Assembly: GCF_016107325.1 (NCBI RefSeq)
Contig: NZ_RCVT01000003.1
Location: 419,637 to 483,636, forward strand
DNA length: 64,000 nt
DNA from: Sphingomonas sp. MA1305
Lineage (GTDB): Bacteria; Pseudomonadota; Alphaproteobacteria; Sphingomonadales; Sphingomonadaceae
Direction: 5' to 3'
Positions 10,866 through 19,188 of this stretch are shown piece after piece. Position 1 is the first letter of the stretch; each line of letters opens with the position of its first letter. A program made the position numbers and the translations under genes. The notes below the pieces were generated by a model. It saw nothing but the letters and a program-made list of their open reading frames with translations, was not told the DNA's origin and did no database searches.

Positions 10866-11189
10866 ATGGCCATGTTCGAAGATCGGGGGCGTGCCGAAGA
10901 AGCCAAGTTCGCGCGTGACGAGGAAATGGCGTTCCGCATCACGGCCCGGCGCAATCGCCTGCTCGGTCAGTGGGCGGCGTCGCAGATGGATCTGACGCCG
11001 GCCGAGACGGATGCCTATGCCAAGGCGGTGGTACAGGCGGATTTCGAAGAGGCGGGGGACGAGGATGTCGTCCGCAAGCTGTTCGGCGACCTCACCGCGG
11101 CCGGCGTCGACACGGACGAAGCCTCCGTCCGCCGTGCGCTCGACGAGAAAACGGTCGAGGCGCGTCGTCAGCTGATGCAGCCGGAGTGA
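10866..11189 (+). CDS. F1F0-ATPase inhibitor zeta subunit (DUF1476)
   Basis: A 107-aa, highly charged helical protein of the DUF1476 family, recognised from its N-terminus (FEDRGRAEEAKFARDEEMAF) and helical core (RNRLLGQWAASQM). In Paracoccus and other alphaproteobacteria this family is the zeta subunit, whose N-terminal helix blocks rotation of the F1-ATPase in the hydrolysis direction. It is cytoplasmic. BolA follows 7 bp after the stop and glutaredoxin after that; this order suggests a shared transcript in energy and iron-sulfur control. Confidence 0.88.
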   Translation: MAMFEDRGRAEEAKFARDEEMAFRITARRNRLLGQWAASQMDLTPAETDAYAKAVVQADFEEAGDEDVVRKLFGDLTAAGVDTDEASVRRALDEKTVEARRQLMQPE

Positions 11190-11196
11190 GCCGCTG

Positions 11197-11427
11197 ATGC
11201 CGATGGCTGCCGACGACATCGCCGCCCTGATCAAGGCGGCCATTCCCGATGCCGAGGTCGAGATCACCGATCTCGCCGGTGATGGCGATCATTATGCCGC
11301 ACGGGTCGTGTCGGCGAGCTTCGCCGGCCTGCCGCTGCGCCGTCAGCATCAGGCCGTTTATGCCGCCCTGGGAGACCGGATGGGCGGGGAATTGCATGCG
11401 CTGCAGCTGAAGACGGCCGCGGCTTGA
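11197..11427 (+). CDS. bolA: BolA family transcriptional/iron-sulfur regulator
   Basis: A 76-aa BolA-fold protein. The class-defining region includes [19 protein letters not shown], with the conserved His and the RR/H-Q-x-V-Y segment ([10 protein letters not shown]). BolA proteins pair with CGFS glutaredoxins through a shared [2Fe-2S] cluster, and the next gene encodes exactly such a glutaredoxin. Both ATGs at the N-terminus are usable; 11197 is taken. Its stop overlaps the region where the glutaredoxin gene begins. Confidence 0.92.
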   Translation: MPMAADDIAALIKAAIPDAEVEITDLAGDGDHYAARVVSASFAGLPLRRQHQAVYAALGDRMGGELHALQLKTAAA

Positions 11428-11438
11428 GGATGATCGAT

Positions 11439-11750
11439 ATGACCGACGATACCAATGCCCGCATCGATGCCGTGGTGAAGGCCAATCCCGTGGTGCTGTT
11501 CATGAAGGGCACGCCGCTGTTCCCGCAATGCGGCTTTTCCAGCCGCGCCGTGGCGATCCTCGACCATCTCGGCGCGCAATATGAAAGCGTCGACGTGTTG
11601 CAGGATCAGGCGATCCGTCAGGGCATCAAGGGCTATTCCGACTGGCCGACCATCCCGCAACTCTATGTTAAGGGCGAATTTGTCGGCGGCTCGGACATCA
11701 TGATGGAGATGTACGAGAGCGGCGAGCTTGCGGAACTGTTGAAGGCGTGA
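11439..11750 (+). CDS. grxD: monothiol glutaredoxin, Grx4 family
   Basis: A 103-aa CGFS-type glutaredoxin. The active site is [11 protein letters not shown], followed by the GSH-binding [17 protein letters not shown] segment. Such proteins carry or deliver [2Fe-2S] clusters, in partnership with BolA. The frame opens at a TTG (11424) and an ATG (11430), but the ATG at 11439 has GAGGA 8 bp upstream and gives the usual start, so it was chosen. It is encoded directly after bolA. Confidence 0.93.
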   Translation: MTDDTNARIDAVVKANPVVLFMKGTPLFPQCGFSSRAVAILDHLGAQYESVDVLQDQAIRQGIKGYSDWPTIPQLYVKGEFVGGSDIMMEMYESGELAELLKA

Positions 11751-11781
11751 CGCGTCTCCCGGTCGACGGGAGACATGGTAC

Positions 11782-13038
11782 ATGCTTTTTCAGAACGACA
11801 GCTTTCGCCGCGCGCCTGGCACGCGGCCCTTGCTGGTTTGCGATCTGACCCAAAGCTATTCGCCGGCCGGCGGCGGCGGGATCAGCACCTATCTGCGCGA
11901 GAAGCGCGACTATGTGCTGACCCGCACCCCGCACCATCTGCTGCAGATCGTGCCGGGTGCCGAGGATCGGATCACGGTCAATGGCCGTCATATCTTCGCC
12001 GAAGTGGCGGCGGATCCGGTGCGGGGCAGCCCGAATTACCGCTTCATCCTGCGTACGCGCGCCGTACGGCAGTTGCTCGCCGAATACCGGCCCGACGTCA
12101 TCGAATCCCTGTGCCCCTGGGTTCTGCCGTGGACCGCGATCCAGCACCGGCGGGCCTTTCCCGAGACGGCCCTCGTCGCCGGCTATCGCACCGACTTTCC
12201 CAATGCGCATGTCGATCGGGTGGCGCGCGACCTGTTCGGCCCGTTCGGGCGGATCTTCTACTGGCTCAGCCTCGGCTACACCGAGATGACCTATCGCGAA
12301 TTCGATGCGGTCTACACCTTGGGGCAGGAAGCCCGCGAAACCTTACGCCGCCGCGGCATCACCAGGACCGACGTGCTGCCGCTCGGCGTCGACACCGACT
12401 TGTTCCACCCGCGGATGCGCGATCCGCAGCTGCGCCAGGCGTTCGGCCTGCCGGGCGAGGGGCCGCTACTCGTCTATGCTGGGCGGATCGATAATGAAAA
12501 GCGTGCCGATCGCCTGGTACGGATGATGCGGCAGCTGCCGCGGGAGTTGGGTGCCGCGCTGTTGATGATCGGCGACGGGAAGCTGCGCGCCCGGCTGGCG
12601 ACCCAGGCTGCGGACCTGCCGATCGCTTTCGCCGGCTTCGAAACGGATCGCGCCGCGCTGGCGCGAATGCTCGCCTCGGCGGATATCTACGTCTCGGCGA
12701 TGGCGGATGAGACCTTCGGTATCTCGGTGATCGAGGCGCAGGCGGCCGGTCTGCCCGTCGTCGGCGTTGCCAGCGGTGCGATGCCCGCGCGGGTGCCGCC
12801 GGAGCTCGGCCGGCTTGGCCCGGTCGATGACGTCGCGGCGATGGCGGCGAATGTGCAGGCGATCTGGCATGGTGATCTTGCGGGGATGAGCGTCGCGGCG
12901 CGGGCGCATGTCGAACGGCATTTCAGCTGGCGCGCAACCTTCGGGCGGTTGTTCGGGACCATCTATCCGAAGGCGTTGGCGGAAGCGGCGCAGCGGGTCG
13001 GCGTGCCGATATCGGAGCCGGTGCTGGCGCAAGCATGA
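11782..13038 (+). CDS. glycosyltransferase family 4 (group 1)
   Basis: A 418-aa GT-B glycosyltransferase. The N-terminal acceptor domain has the Gly-rich loop SPAGGGGISTYLREK. The C-terminal donor domain has YAGRIDNEKRADRLV and the EX7E-type motif in DETFGISVIEAQAAGLPVV. It probably transfers a nucleotide-sugar residue to a lipid or surface glycan at the inner membrane face. No hydrophobic segments are clear. It stands alone between glutaredoxin and the BlaI region; donor and acceptor are unknown. Confidence 0.87.
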   Translation: MLFQNDSFRRAPGTRPLLVCDLTQSYSPAGGGGISTYLREKRDYVLTRTPHHLLQIVPGAEDRITVNGRHIFAEVAADPVRGSPNYRFILRTRAVRQLLAEYRPDVIESLCPWVLPWTAIQHRRAFPETALVAGYRTDFPNAHVDRVARDLFGPFGRIFYWLSLGYTEMTYREFDAVYTLGQEARETLRRRGITRTDVLPLGVDTDLFHPRMRDPQLRQAFGLPGEGPLLVYAGRIDNEKRADRLVRMMRQLPRELGAALLMIGDGKLRARLATQAADLPIAFAGFETDRAALARMLASADIYVSAMADETFGISVIEAQAAGLPVVGVASGAMPARVPPELGRLGPVDDVAAMAANVQAIWHGDLAGMSVAARAHVERHFSWRATFGRLFGTIYPKALAEAAQRVGVPISEPVLAQA

Positions 13039-13337
13039 TGCCGGGTGCGGGTGGGGGCCTGGATACCGGAAAGCGGCGGCCACCCACCCTGCTGAAGCGA
13101 CGAGCGCTCGGCTGCCTCTGACGATGCAGGCCGCGTGCCAGCCTCGATCAAGGACGCAAACGCGATCTTACAGCGGTTAACGGCGCCGAAATCCCGCGAT
13201 ACGGTGTAAAGAAGCTCGACATTGCGATAGGGACAGCGGCCCTGCACCTCCCGCCGGCCAGTAGGGCGGTGGAACTCGACGCTTGACTACGCTCGTAATC
13301 GGTGAGACTACAGTTGTAGTTCATCGGAGAGCGAGTC
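13039..13337. other. 299-bp non-coding gap ahead of the BlaI gene
   Basis: No gene is seen here. A reverse-strand frame of about 94 codons crosses the region but overlaps the glycosyltransferase end and has no recognisable domain. The right end holds the operators of the BlaI-type repressor (13286-13320), with a TTGACT hexamer overlapping the first operator. Confidence 0.5.
13286..13320 (+). promoter_or_regulatory. tandem BlaI/MecI-type operators
   Basis: Two dyads lie upstream of the repressor gene. The distal one, 13286-13299, has arms ACTACG/CGTAAT (5 of 6 paired). The proximal one, 13307-13320, has perfect arms ACTACA/TGTAGT and contains the BlaI core TACA-N2-TGTA. Their centres are 21 bp apart, two helical turns, so two dimers would bind the same face. 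A possible -35 hexamer TTGACT (13283-13288) overlaps the distal dyad. This fits autorepression of blaI-blaR. Confidence 0.7.
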
Positions 13338-13706
13338 ATGGCCGAACGGATCAGCGATGCCGAACATGCGGTGATGGAGGTGCTCTGGGACGAGTCGCCA
13401 CTCACCGCGCAGGACGTGGCCGAGCGCGTCGATCCGGCGCGCGCCTGGAGCGTCAACACGGTCAAGACGTTGCTGGGCCGCTTGCTCGCCAAGAGCGCGA
13501 TCGCGCATGAGGAGGATGGCCGCCGCTACCTGTACCGGCCGCTGGTGGCGCGGAGCGACTATGTGTCCGGCGAATCGCGGCGGTTGATCGACCGGCTGTT
13601 CGGTGGCCGGCTGACCCCGCTGGTCGCGCACCTCGCCGAGCGCGACGAATTGACCGCCCAGGACATCGCCGAGATCGAGGCGCTGCTCAAGGATCTGAAG
13701 CAATGA
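13338..13706 (+). CDS. BlaI/MecI/CopY family transcriptional repressor
   Basis: A 122-aa winged-helix repressor: ISDAEHAVMEVLWDESPLTAQ begins the HTH and NTVKTLLGRLLAKSA is the recognition part, followed by a C-terminal dimerisation helix. In this family the repressor is cleaved or displaced when a membrane M56 protease senses a signal. Its own operators lie at 13286-13320 and an SD-like GGAGAG precedes the ATG. The stop overlaps the protease gene's ATG by 4 bp. Confidence 0.93.
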   Translation: MAERISDAEHAVMEVLWDESPLTAQDVAERVDPARAWSVNTVKTLLGRLLAKSAIAHEEDGRRYLYRPLVARSDYVSGESRRLIDRLFGGRLTPLVAHLAERDELTAQDIAEIEALLKDLKQ

Positions 13707-15277
13707 CCGGCGCCGGGCTCGCCGCCTGGGCGATCGAGGCGCTGATCGCCTCGACGCTGCTCATGGCCCTCGTCCTGCTGCTGCGCGCGCCGGTGCGCCG
13801 GGCCTTCGGGCCGCAGGTCGCCTATGCGCTCTGGGCCTTGCCCGTGCTGCGCCTCGTCCTGCCGCCGCTGCCGGCCGGCCTGCGCCAGGCGGCCGCGACG
13901 CCGCTCAGCCGGGCGAGCGAGACGATCACCGTCTTCGTCGTCGACCCCACGGCAGCGGCTCCCACCCCGGCCGCCGCCGTCTCCGCGACCGATATGGTGA
14001 CGTCGCTGCTGCCGGCGATCGCGGCGACGCTGGCCGTGCTGTGGGCGATCGGTGCCGCAGGCTTCCTCGTCTGGCACATGACGCGCCACGCCCGCTTCTG
14101 CCGACGGATGCTGACCAGCGCCGCGGCGGTCGAACATCTCCGCGGCGTCCGCGTCATCGCCAGCCCGGCCGCGCCCGGTCCGCTCGCCTTCGGGGTGATG
14201 CGCCGTTACGTCGCCTTTCCGCTCGACTTCTCGGACCGTTACGACGACGACGAACGCGCGCTCGCGCTGGAGCACGAGATCGGCCACCACCAGCGCGGCG
14301 ATCTCGTCGCCAATTGGATCGCGCTCGCCGTGCTTGCGCTGCACTGGTTCAATCCCGTCGCCTGGCGCGCCTTCCGCGCGTTCCGCGCCGACCAGGAACT
14401 GGCCAATGACGCACGCGTCCTTGCCGGCCGCTCCGCCATCGACCGCCACACCTACGCCTGCGCCATCCTCAAGGCCGCGCACGGCGGGGCGGTATCGGCC
14501 GCCTGCCACCTTCATACCATCGACGATCTGAAAGGGAGACTCCGGATGCTGACCACTTCGCCACGCTCGCGTCGCCGCCTTGCCGCGGGTGGTGCCCTTG
14601 TTACCACCCTGATGGTCACCGGCCTCGGCCTCACCGCCTCGGGTACCAGTGCCGCCAAGGCGATCAGCACCAAGGTCGGGGCCGCGGTGGGCGTCGACCT
14701 GCAGGCCGTGCCGCCTGCGCCGCCTGCGCCACCTGCGGCAGCCGCGGCTCCCGCCGCGCCTGCCATTCCTCCGGCGCCAGCCAAGGCCCATCGCACACGC
14801 GTGACGATCGTGAAGAATGGCCGGGCGGCGACCTATGAGGGGGCGGCCGCCGATGCCTATGCCGACCAGGATGCGCGACAATTGCCGCCGCCGCCGCCGG
14901 CCCTGGCGATGAACCAGGGGCCCGCGGTGGTCGCGCCGCCGGCCCCGCCCCTGCCGCCGATGCCGTTGATCGAATCCCGCAACTGCTCGACCGGCGGCAA
15001 CGGTCGGACGAGCTACACGGAGCAACGTCGCGACGGTCGCGTCACCGTGATTTGCGTCAACCGGATTCAAGCCGCAGCGCGCAAGGCCGCGATTAGCGCA
15101 GTGGACGCCCAACGTATCAAGGTGTCTGCCATGGCCACCGCCATGCAGTCGCTGAACGCGACGCGCGCCTCGCTCGCCGCCAATGTCGACATGTCCGCCA
15201 AGGACCGGCAGGAGGCGCTCGCCGAGATCGACGGCGCCATCCGCGAAATGCAGTCGGAAATGCGCAGCGCCGATTGA
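13703..15277 (+). CDS. M56 family membrane metallopeptidase (BlaR1/MecR1-like sensor)
   Basis: A 524-aa inner-membrane zinc protease. N-terminal transmembrane helices (about residues 5-25, 35-50, 95-125) precede the gluzincin motif HEIGH at residues 191-195, then another helix (LVANWIALAVLALHWF). A last hydrophobic segment lies near residues 290-310. The C-terminal 200 residues are Pro/Ala-rich with a small Cys-containing part, and no penicillin-binding sensor domain is visible. The signal is therefore probably not beta-lactam recognition as in staphylococcal BlaR1. It likely inactivates the upstream BlaI protein; the stop overlaps the frame of the next gene. Confidence 0.85.
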   Translation: MTGAGLAAWAIEALIASTLLMALVLLLRAPVRRAFGPQVAYALWALPVLRLVLPPLPAGLRQAAATPLSRASETITVFVVDPTAAAPTPAAAVSATDMVTSLLPAIAATLAVLWAIGAAGFLVWHMTRHARFCRRMLTSAAAVEHLRGVRVIASPAAPGPLAFGVMRRYVAFPLDFSDRYDDDERALALEHEIGHHQRGDLVANWIALAVLALHWFNPVAWRAFRAFRADQELANDARVLAGRSAIDRHTYACAILKAAHGGAVSAACHLHTIDDLKGRLRMLTTSPRSRRRLAAGGALVTTLMVTGLGLTASGTSAAKAISTKVGAAVGVDLQAVPPAPPAPPAAAAAPAAPAIPPAPAKAHRTRVTIVKNGRAATYEGAAADAYADQDARQLPPPPPALAMNQGPAVVAPPAPPLPPMPLIESRNCSTGGNGRTSYTEQRRDGRVTVICVNRIQAAARKAAISAVDAQRIKVSAMATAMQSLNATRASLAANVDMSAKDRQEALAEIDGAIREMQSEMRSAD

Positions 15278-15285
15278 TGCGATCC

Positions 15286-15313
15286 ATGCCCTCCCGCATC
15301 GATGGGAGGGCAT
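15286..15313. repeat. perfect 10-bp inverted repeat after the M56 gene
   Basis: Arms ATGCCCTCCC (15286-15295) and GGGAGGGCAT (15304-15313) flank an 8-bp loop. The hairpin lies 9 bp after the protease stop and 42 bp before the chosen MBL start. It has no T-tract, so it could attenuate read-through or protect the mRNA end. Confidence 0.55.
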
Positions 15314-15354
15314 CCCCCTTGCGCGGCGGGACGCTTGCCGCCACATCCGACCCA

Positions 15355-16215
15355 ATGGCCGAGCATCCGACCGGTATCCCGATCCAGCTCGAGCCGCTTG
15401 TCACCCGCGTGCTCGCGCCCAACCCGTCTGCCTATACCTTCACCGGTACACAGACACATCTGGTGGGTATTCGGGATGTCGCGATCATCGACCCCGGCCC
15501 GGACGATGCCGCCCATGTCGCGGCCTTGCTCGCGGTGATTGGCGATCGCCCGGTCCGTGCCATCCTGATCACCCACCACCATCGCGACCATAGCCCGGCC
15601 AGCCGCCCGCTCGCCTGCGCCACCGGCGCTCCCATCATGGGCGCGGCTCCGCATCATCATGGTGGCGGCGACCCGCGCCACGACGCGGCCTTCGATGCCG
15701 ATTATGCCCCCGACCGCGTGCTGACCGAGGGTGACCGGGTGACCGGCGACGGCTGGACGCTGAGCGCCTTGGCGACACCGGGCCACACGTCCAATCATCT
15801 CGCCTTCGCGCTGGCGGAGACGCAGGCGCTGTTCTCCGGCGACCATGTCATGGGCTGGGCCACCAGCGTCGTCTCGCCACCCGACGGCGACATGGGTGCC
15901 TATATGGCCAGCCTCGACAAGTTGCTGAGCCGGGACGACCGTATCTATTACCCCGGCCATGGCGAGGCGATCGAGCGGCCCCAGCGTCTGGTCCGCGGCA
16001 TGCTCGGTCACCGCAAGCAGCGCGAGGGGCAGATCCTGCGCCTGCTCCGCGACGGCACGATCATGACGCTGCCGCAGATGGTGGCGCAGATGTACGCCGG
16101 TCTCGACCCCCGGCTGATCGGAGCCGCGGAACGCTCGACGCTCGCGCATTGCTACGACCTCGCCGCACGCGGCCTGATCGAGGAGGAGGCGACCGGATGG
16201 CGCAGCAAGATCTGA
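15355..16215 (+). CDS. MBL-fold metallo-hydrolase
   Basis: A 286-aa metallo-beta-lactamase-fold hydrolase. The HxHxDH metal motif appears as THHHRDHSPA, followed by later His and Asp ligands (ATPGHTSNHLA and FSGDHVMG). The C-terminal winged-helix-like region is typical of the LACTB2-like group rather than true beta-lactamases. The frame is open from a TTG at 15274, but the ATG at 15355 gives the usual N-terminus (LEPLVTRVLAPNPSAYTFTG), and a hairpin lies before it. The substrate is unknown. It lies downstream of the BlaI/M56 pair, a neighbourhood worth noting but not proof of beta-lactam resistance. Confidence 0.83.
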   Translation: MAEHPTGIPIQLEPLVTRVLAPNPSAYTFTGTQTHLVGIRDVAIIDPGPDDAAHVAALLAVIGDRPVRAILITHHHRDHSPASRPLACATGAPIMGAAPHHHGGGDPRHDAAFDADYAPDRVLTEGDRVTGDGWTLSALATPGHTSNHLAFALAETQALFSGDHVMGWATSVVSPPDGDMGAYMASLDKLLSRDDRIYYPGHGEAIERPQRLVRGMLGHRKQREGQILRLLRDGTIMTLPQMVAQMYAGLDPRLIGAAERSTLAHCYDLAARGLIEEEATGWRSKI

Positions 16216-16937
16216 ACCCTTTACCCCAGTCGGTCGCGCGTCCGCGGGGTTCGGTCACCGCGTTCCTGGCGAAGGCCGCCGGCTTTTTGGTGCTGCTCGT
16301 CCTTGCCGGGCTGCTCGCATTGTGGGGCGTCCAGCGCTATGTCGCCTCGCGCCTGTCGCCCGATCCGACGACGATCGCCAGCGCCAGCCTTGAAGGGTTG
16401 CGCGAACAGAATCGCCTGTCCGCCTTCGCCGCCCGCTACGTCGCCGTCGTCACCTCGCGCCAGTCGCAGCTCGGCCTGTCCAGCGAGAGAACGCTGATCA
16501 TGCCGGGTATGGTCCGCTATGAGGTCGATCTCGGCAAGCTCAGTCAACGCGACGTCCGCTGGGACGCCACTCGCAAGCTGCTGTCCGTTCGCCTGCCGTC
16601 GCTTGAGATCGACGGCCCGCAGGTCGATCTCGCCGCCATTCGGGAATATGGCTCGGGCGGCCTCTTGTCCCATATCACCGATGTCGACCAGCGGCTGGAG
16701 GCGGCAAATCGCCGCGCCGGCCAAGCCGAACTGTTGCGCCAAGCACGGGACGCAACGCCGATGAAACTGGCCCGCGACGCGACCCGCCACGCCATCGAGC
16801 GCAGCTTCGCGATGCCGCTGCGCGCCGCCGGGCTCGATGCCAACGTCGACGTGCATTTCGCCGACGAGCCGGATGCAACGCCGGAACGCTGGGACACGAC
16901 GCGTTCGCTGGAGGAAGTGCTCGGGAACCAGCGCTAA
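16197..16937 (+). CDS. DUF4230 domain-containing membrane-anchored protein
   Basis: A 246-aa protein with one N-terminal transmembrane helix (about residues 21-45) and a DUF4230 domain (YEVDLGKLSQRDVRWDATRKLLSVRLPSLEID). The start at 16197 follows GAGGAGGAGG at good distance and overlaps the MBL gene by 19 bp; the frame upstream is a shadow. DUF4230 has no established activity. It probably faces the periplasm and is co-transcribed with the MBL gene. Confidence 0.78.
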   Translation: MAQQDLNPLPQSVARPRGSVTAFLAKAAGFLVLLVLAGLLALWGVQRYVASRLSPDPTTIASASLEGLREQNRLSAFAARYVAVVTSRQSQLGLSSERTLIMPGMVRYEVDLGKLSQRDVRWDATRKLLSVRLPSLEIDGPQVDLAAIREYGSGGLLSHITDVDQRLEAANRRAGQAELLRQARDATPMKLARDATRHAIERSFAMPLRAAGLDANVDVHFADEPDATPERWDTTRSLEEVLGNQR

Positions 16938-16978
16938 TCCGCTTGATCCCGGCCGCCCGGCGGGCCATCTCGCACGCC

Positions 16979-17977
16979 ATGGAACAGCAGCACAGCTTTG
17001 CGGGTCTCGACCTGCGCGCCGAGATCGAACGCCTCCGCCGCGAGCGCAACGCCGTGATCCTGGCCCACTATTATCAAAAGCCGGAATTGCAGGATCTTGC
17101 CGATTTCGTCGGCGACAGCCTTGACCTTAGCCGCAAGGCACAGGCCACCGATGCCGAGGTGATCGCCTTCTGCGGCGTGCGTTTCATGGCGGAGACGGCC
17201 AAGATCCTGTCACCCGACAAGGTCGTGGTGCTGCCCGATATGGACGCGGGCTGCAGCCTGGAGGACAGCTGTCCCCCGGAGCAATTCGCCGCCTTCCGCG
17301 CCGCGCATCCCGACCATATCGCGCTGACGTACATCAATTGCTCGACCGAGGTGAAGGCGCTTAGCGACATCATCGTCACGTCATCATCGGCCGAGACGAT
17401 CCTGGCCCAGCTGCCGCCGGATCAGAAGATCATCTTCGGTCCCGATCGCAACCTCGGCGGCTATCTGGCGCGCAAGACCGGACGCGAGCTGCTGCTGTGG
17501 CCGGGCGTGTGCATCGTGCACGAGGCGTTCAGCGAGACCGAGCTGCTCAAGCTCAAAGCGCAGCATCCCGGTGCGCCGATCGCGGCCCATCCCGAATGCC
17601 CGGCGGTGATCCTGGATCATGCCGATTACGTCGGCTCAACGCGCGGCATTCTCGAATTCGCGATGGCGATGCCGGGCGATACGCTGATCGTCGCGACCGA
17701 GCCTCATATCATCCATCAGATGGAGAAGGCGCTGCCCGGCAAGCACTTCATTGGTGCCCCCGGCGCGGATGGCAACTGCAACTGCAACATCTGCCCGTAC
17801 ATGGCCTTGAACACCATGGAAAAGCTGTACGTCGCGCTCCGTGACCTGGAACCCCGGATCGAGATCGCCGAGGACTTACGCATCCGCGCGAAGACGAGCC
17901 TCGATGCGATGTTGGCGATGGCGTCGGGTACGATCGGGCAGGGCGATCTCGGGCCGGCGAAGGTGAGCGGCGATTGA
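16979..17977 (+). CDS. nadA: quinolinate synthase A
   Basis: Condenses iminoaspartate with DHAP to quinolinate, in NAD de novo synthesis, using a [4Fe-4S] cluster. The 332-aa frame starts at the ATG at 16979; the track frame's earlier TTG start at 16943 is not supported. Visible motifs are AVILAHYYQKPE, FCGVRFMAETA, YINCSTEVKA and the Cys-rich NCNCNICPYMAL, which includes a cluster ligand. nadB is not in this window. nadC lies 290 bp downstream beyond a short reverse-strand frame. Confidence 0.95.
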   Translation: MEQQHSFAGLDLRAEIERLRRERNAVILAHYYQKPELQDLADFVGDSLDLSRKAQATDAEVIAFCGVRFMAETAKILSPDKVVVLPDMDAGCSLEDSCPPEQFAAFRAAHPDHIALTYINCSTEVKALSDIIVTSSSAETILAQLPPDQKIIFGPDRNLGGYLARKTGRELLLWPGVCIVHEAFSETELLKLKAQHPGAPIAAHPECPAVILDHADYVGSTRGILEFAMAMPGDTLIVATEPHIIHQMEKALPGKHFIGAPGADGNCNCNICPYMALNTMEKLYVALRDLEPRIEIAEDLRIRAKTSLDAMLAMASGTIGQGDLGPAKVSGD

Positions 17978-17981
17978 GCGA

Positions 17982-18185
17982 TCAGTGTGCGGCGGGGCGT
18001 GGCGGTTTGGCCTCCGCCTCCCGTGCCAAGGCTTGATACGCTTCTTCCACATGGATGGCGACGAGCATCCATTCGCAGCAATCCGCCAGCGCCAAGGCTT
18101 CGCGCAGAAGCCCTTCCAGACGCGTCCGCGCTTCGTCGTGAGCGATGGTCATAAGTGCACCGGCAACTTGGACATGCTGACTCAT
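17982..18185 (-). CDS. small hypothetical protein
   Basis: A 67-aa reverse-strand frame between nadA and nadC. It is helical and acidic in the middle (HDEARTRLEGLLREALALADC) with a Cys-Cys pair, and basic with prolines at its C-terminus. No SD is obvious before the ATG at 18185; an internal ATG (MTIAHDE) is another option. No family is recognised. The lack of any other frame, plus protein-like composition, gives moderate belief that it is a gene. Confidence 0.45.
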   Translation of the reverse strand: MSQHVQVAGALMTIAHDEARTRLEGLLREALALADCCEWMLVAIHVEEAYQALAREAEAKPPRPAAH

Positions 18186-18267
18186 AGACGATCCAGCGGC
18201 TGACAGGAGTAATCGCGTATCTTGTATGCGGAATACCCGACGCCGTCGACCATAGTGGAACTATCTC

Positions 18268-19116
18268 ATGACCCTATTCCAACTTGAAGGTTTTGAACTC
18301 TCCGCGTTCGTTGCAGCAACGCTGGCAGAGGATTGCGGTACGGTTGGCGATGTCACCGCGGCGGCGGTGATCCCGGACGATGCGCGGTTCCACGGCGTGA
18401 TGGCGACACGGGAGCCGATCACGGTGGCGGGTCTGCCGATTGCGGCGGCTTTCTTTGCTGCGCTCGACCCCGCCGCTCGGATCGAGCTCGTGGCTGGCGA
18501 GGGTGCTTCGCTCGACGCCGGCGCTGTGCTGCTTCGCGTCGAGGGGGCGGCACGCGCGCTGCTGACCGCCGAACGCTCCGCATTGAATACCGTCCAGCAT
18601 TTGTCCGGCATCGCGACGCTGACCCGCCGTTATGTGGATGCTATTGCCGGCACCGGTGCGACCCTGCTCGACACGCGCAAGACCATACCCGGTCTGCGCC
18701 GACTGGAGAAATATGCCACGCGGACCGGCGGCGCCCGTAACCACCGAATGGGTTTGTGGGATGCGGCGATGATCAAGGACAATCATATCGCGGTCGCCGG
18801 GAACATCGCCGAAGCGGTGCGCCGCGCCGTGGCGGCGGGAATCGCAGAGGTGATTGTCGAGGTCGACCGGCTCGACCAGATCGCTCCCGCGCTCGATGCC
18901 GGCGCAACCCATCTGCTGCTCGACAATATGACACCGGACGAATTGCGGGCGGGGGTGGCGGAGATCGCAGGACGCGTGCCGACCGAAGCATCGGGAGGAG
19001 TGCGGTTAGACACGATCCGCGCGATGGCAGAGACGGGAGTGACCTACATTTCCGTCGGCCGACTGACCCAGTCGGCGCCGGCGGTCGATATCGGGCTCGA
19101 CTTCGCGATCGTCTGA
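18268..19116 (+). CDS. nadC: nicotinate-nucleotide pyrophosphorylase (carboxylating)
   Basis: Quinolinate phosphoribosyltransferase (282 aa), which makes nicotinate mononucleotide from quinolinate and PRPP. The conserved block TRKTIPGLRRLEKYAT and then GGARNHRMGLWDAAMIKDNH carry the substrate-binding Arg, His and Lys residues, and ASGGVRLDTIRAMAETGV is the C-terminal phosphate-binding region. It is the second NAD synthesis gene here, after nadA. Confidence 0.96.
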   Translation: MTLFQLEGFELSAFVAATLAEDCGTVGDVTAAAVIPDDARFHGVMATREPITVAGLPIAAAFFAALDPAARIELVAGEGASLDAGAVLLRVEGAARALLTAERSALNTVQHLSGIATLTRRYVDAIAGTGATLLDTRKTIPGLRRLEKYATRTGGARNHRMGLWDAAMIKDNHIAVAGNIAEAVRRAVAAGIAEVIVEVDRLDQIAPALDAGATHLLLDNMTPDELRAGVAEIAGRVPTEASGGVRLDTIRAMAETGVTYISVGRLTQSAPAVDIGLDFAIV

Positions 19117-19188
19117 CCGGCACGGACCCTTTGCGGCGCTCCCCAGGACCGGCTAGGATCGCGGCAGTTCACAAGGGGGGCTTTTGTC

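Noticed and set aside
13559..15355. 598-codon reverse-strand frame across the BlaI and M56 genes
   Set aside because: The real genes on the other strand have clear domains; the reverse product is Gly/Arg-rich without a fold.
15355..16215. The MBL-fold gene as a true metallo-beta-lactamase
   Set aside because: Its motif set and C-terminal region fit LACTB2-like hydrolases and it has no signal peptide, so beta-lactam cleavage in the periplasm is unlikely.
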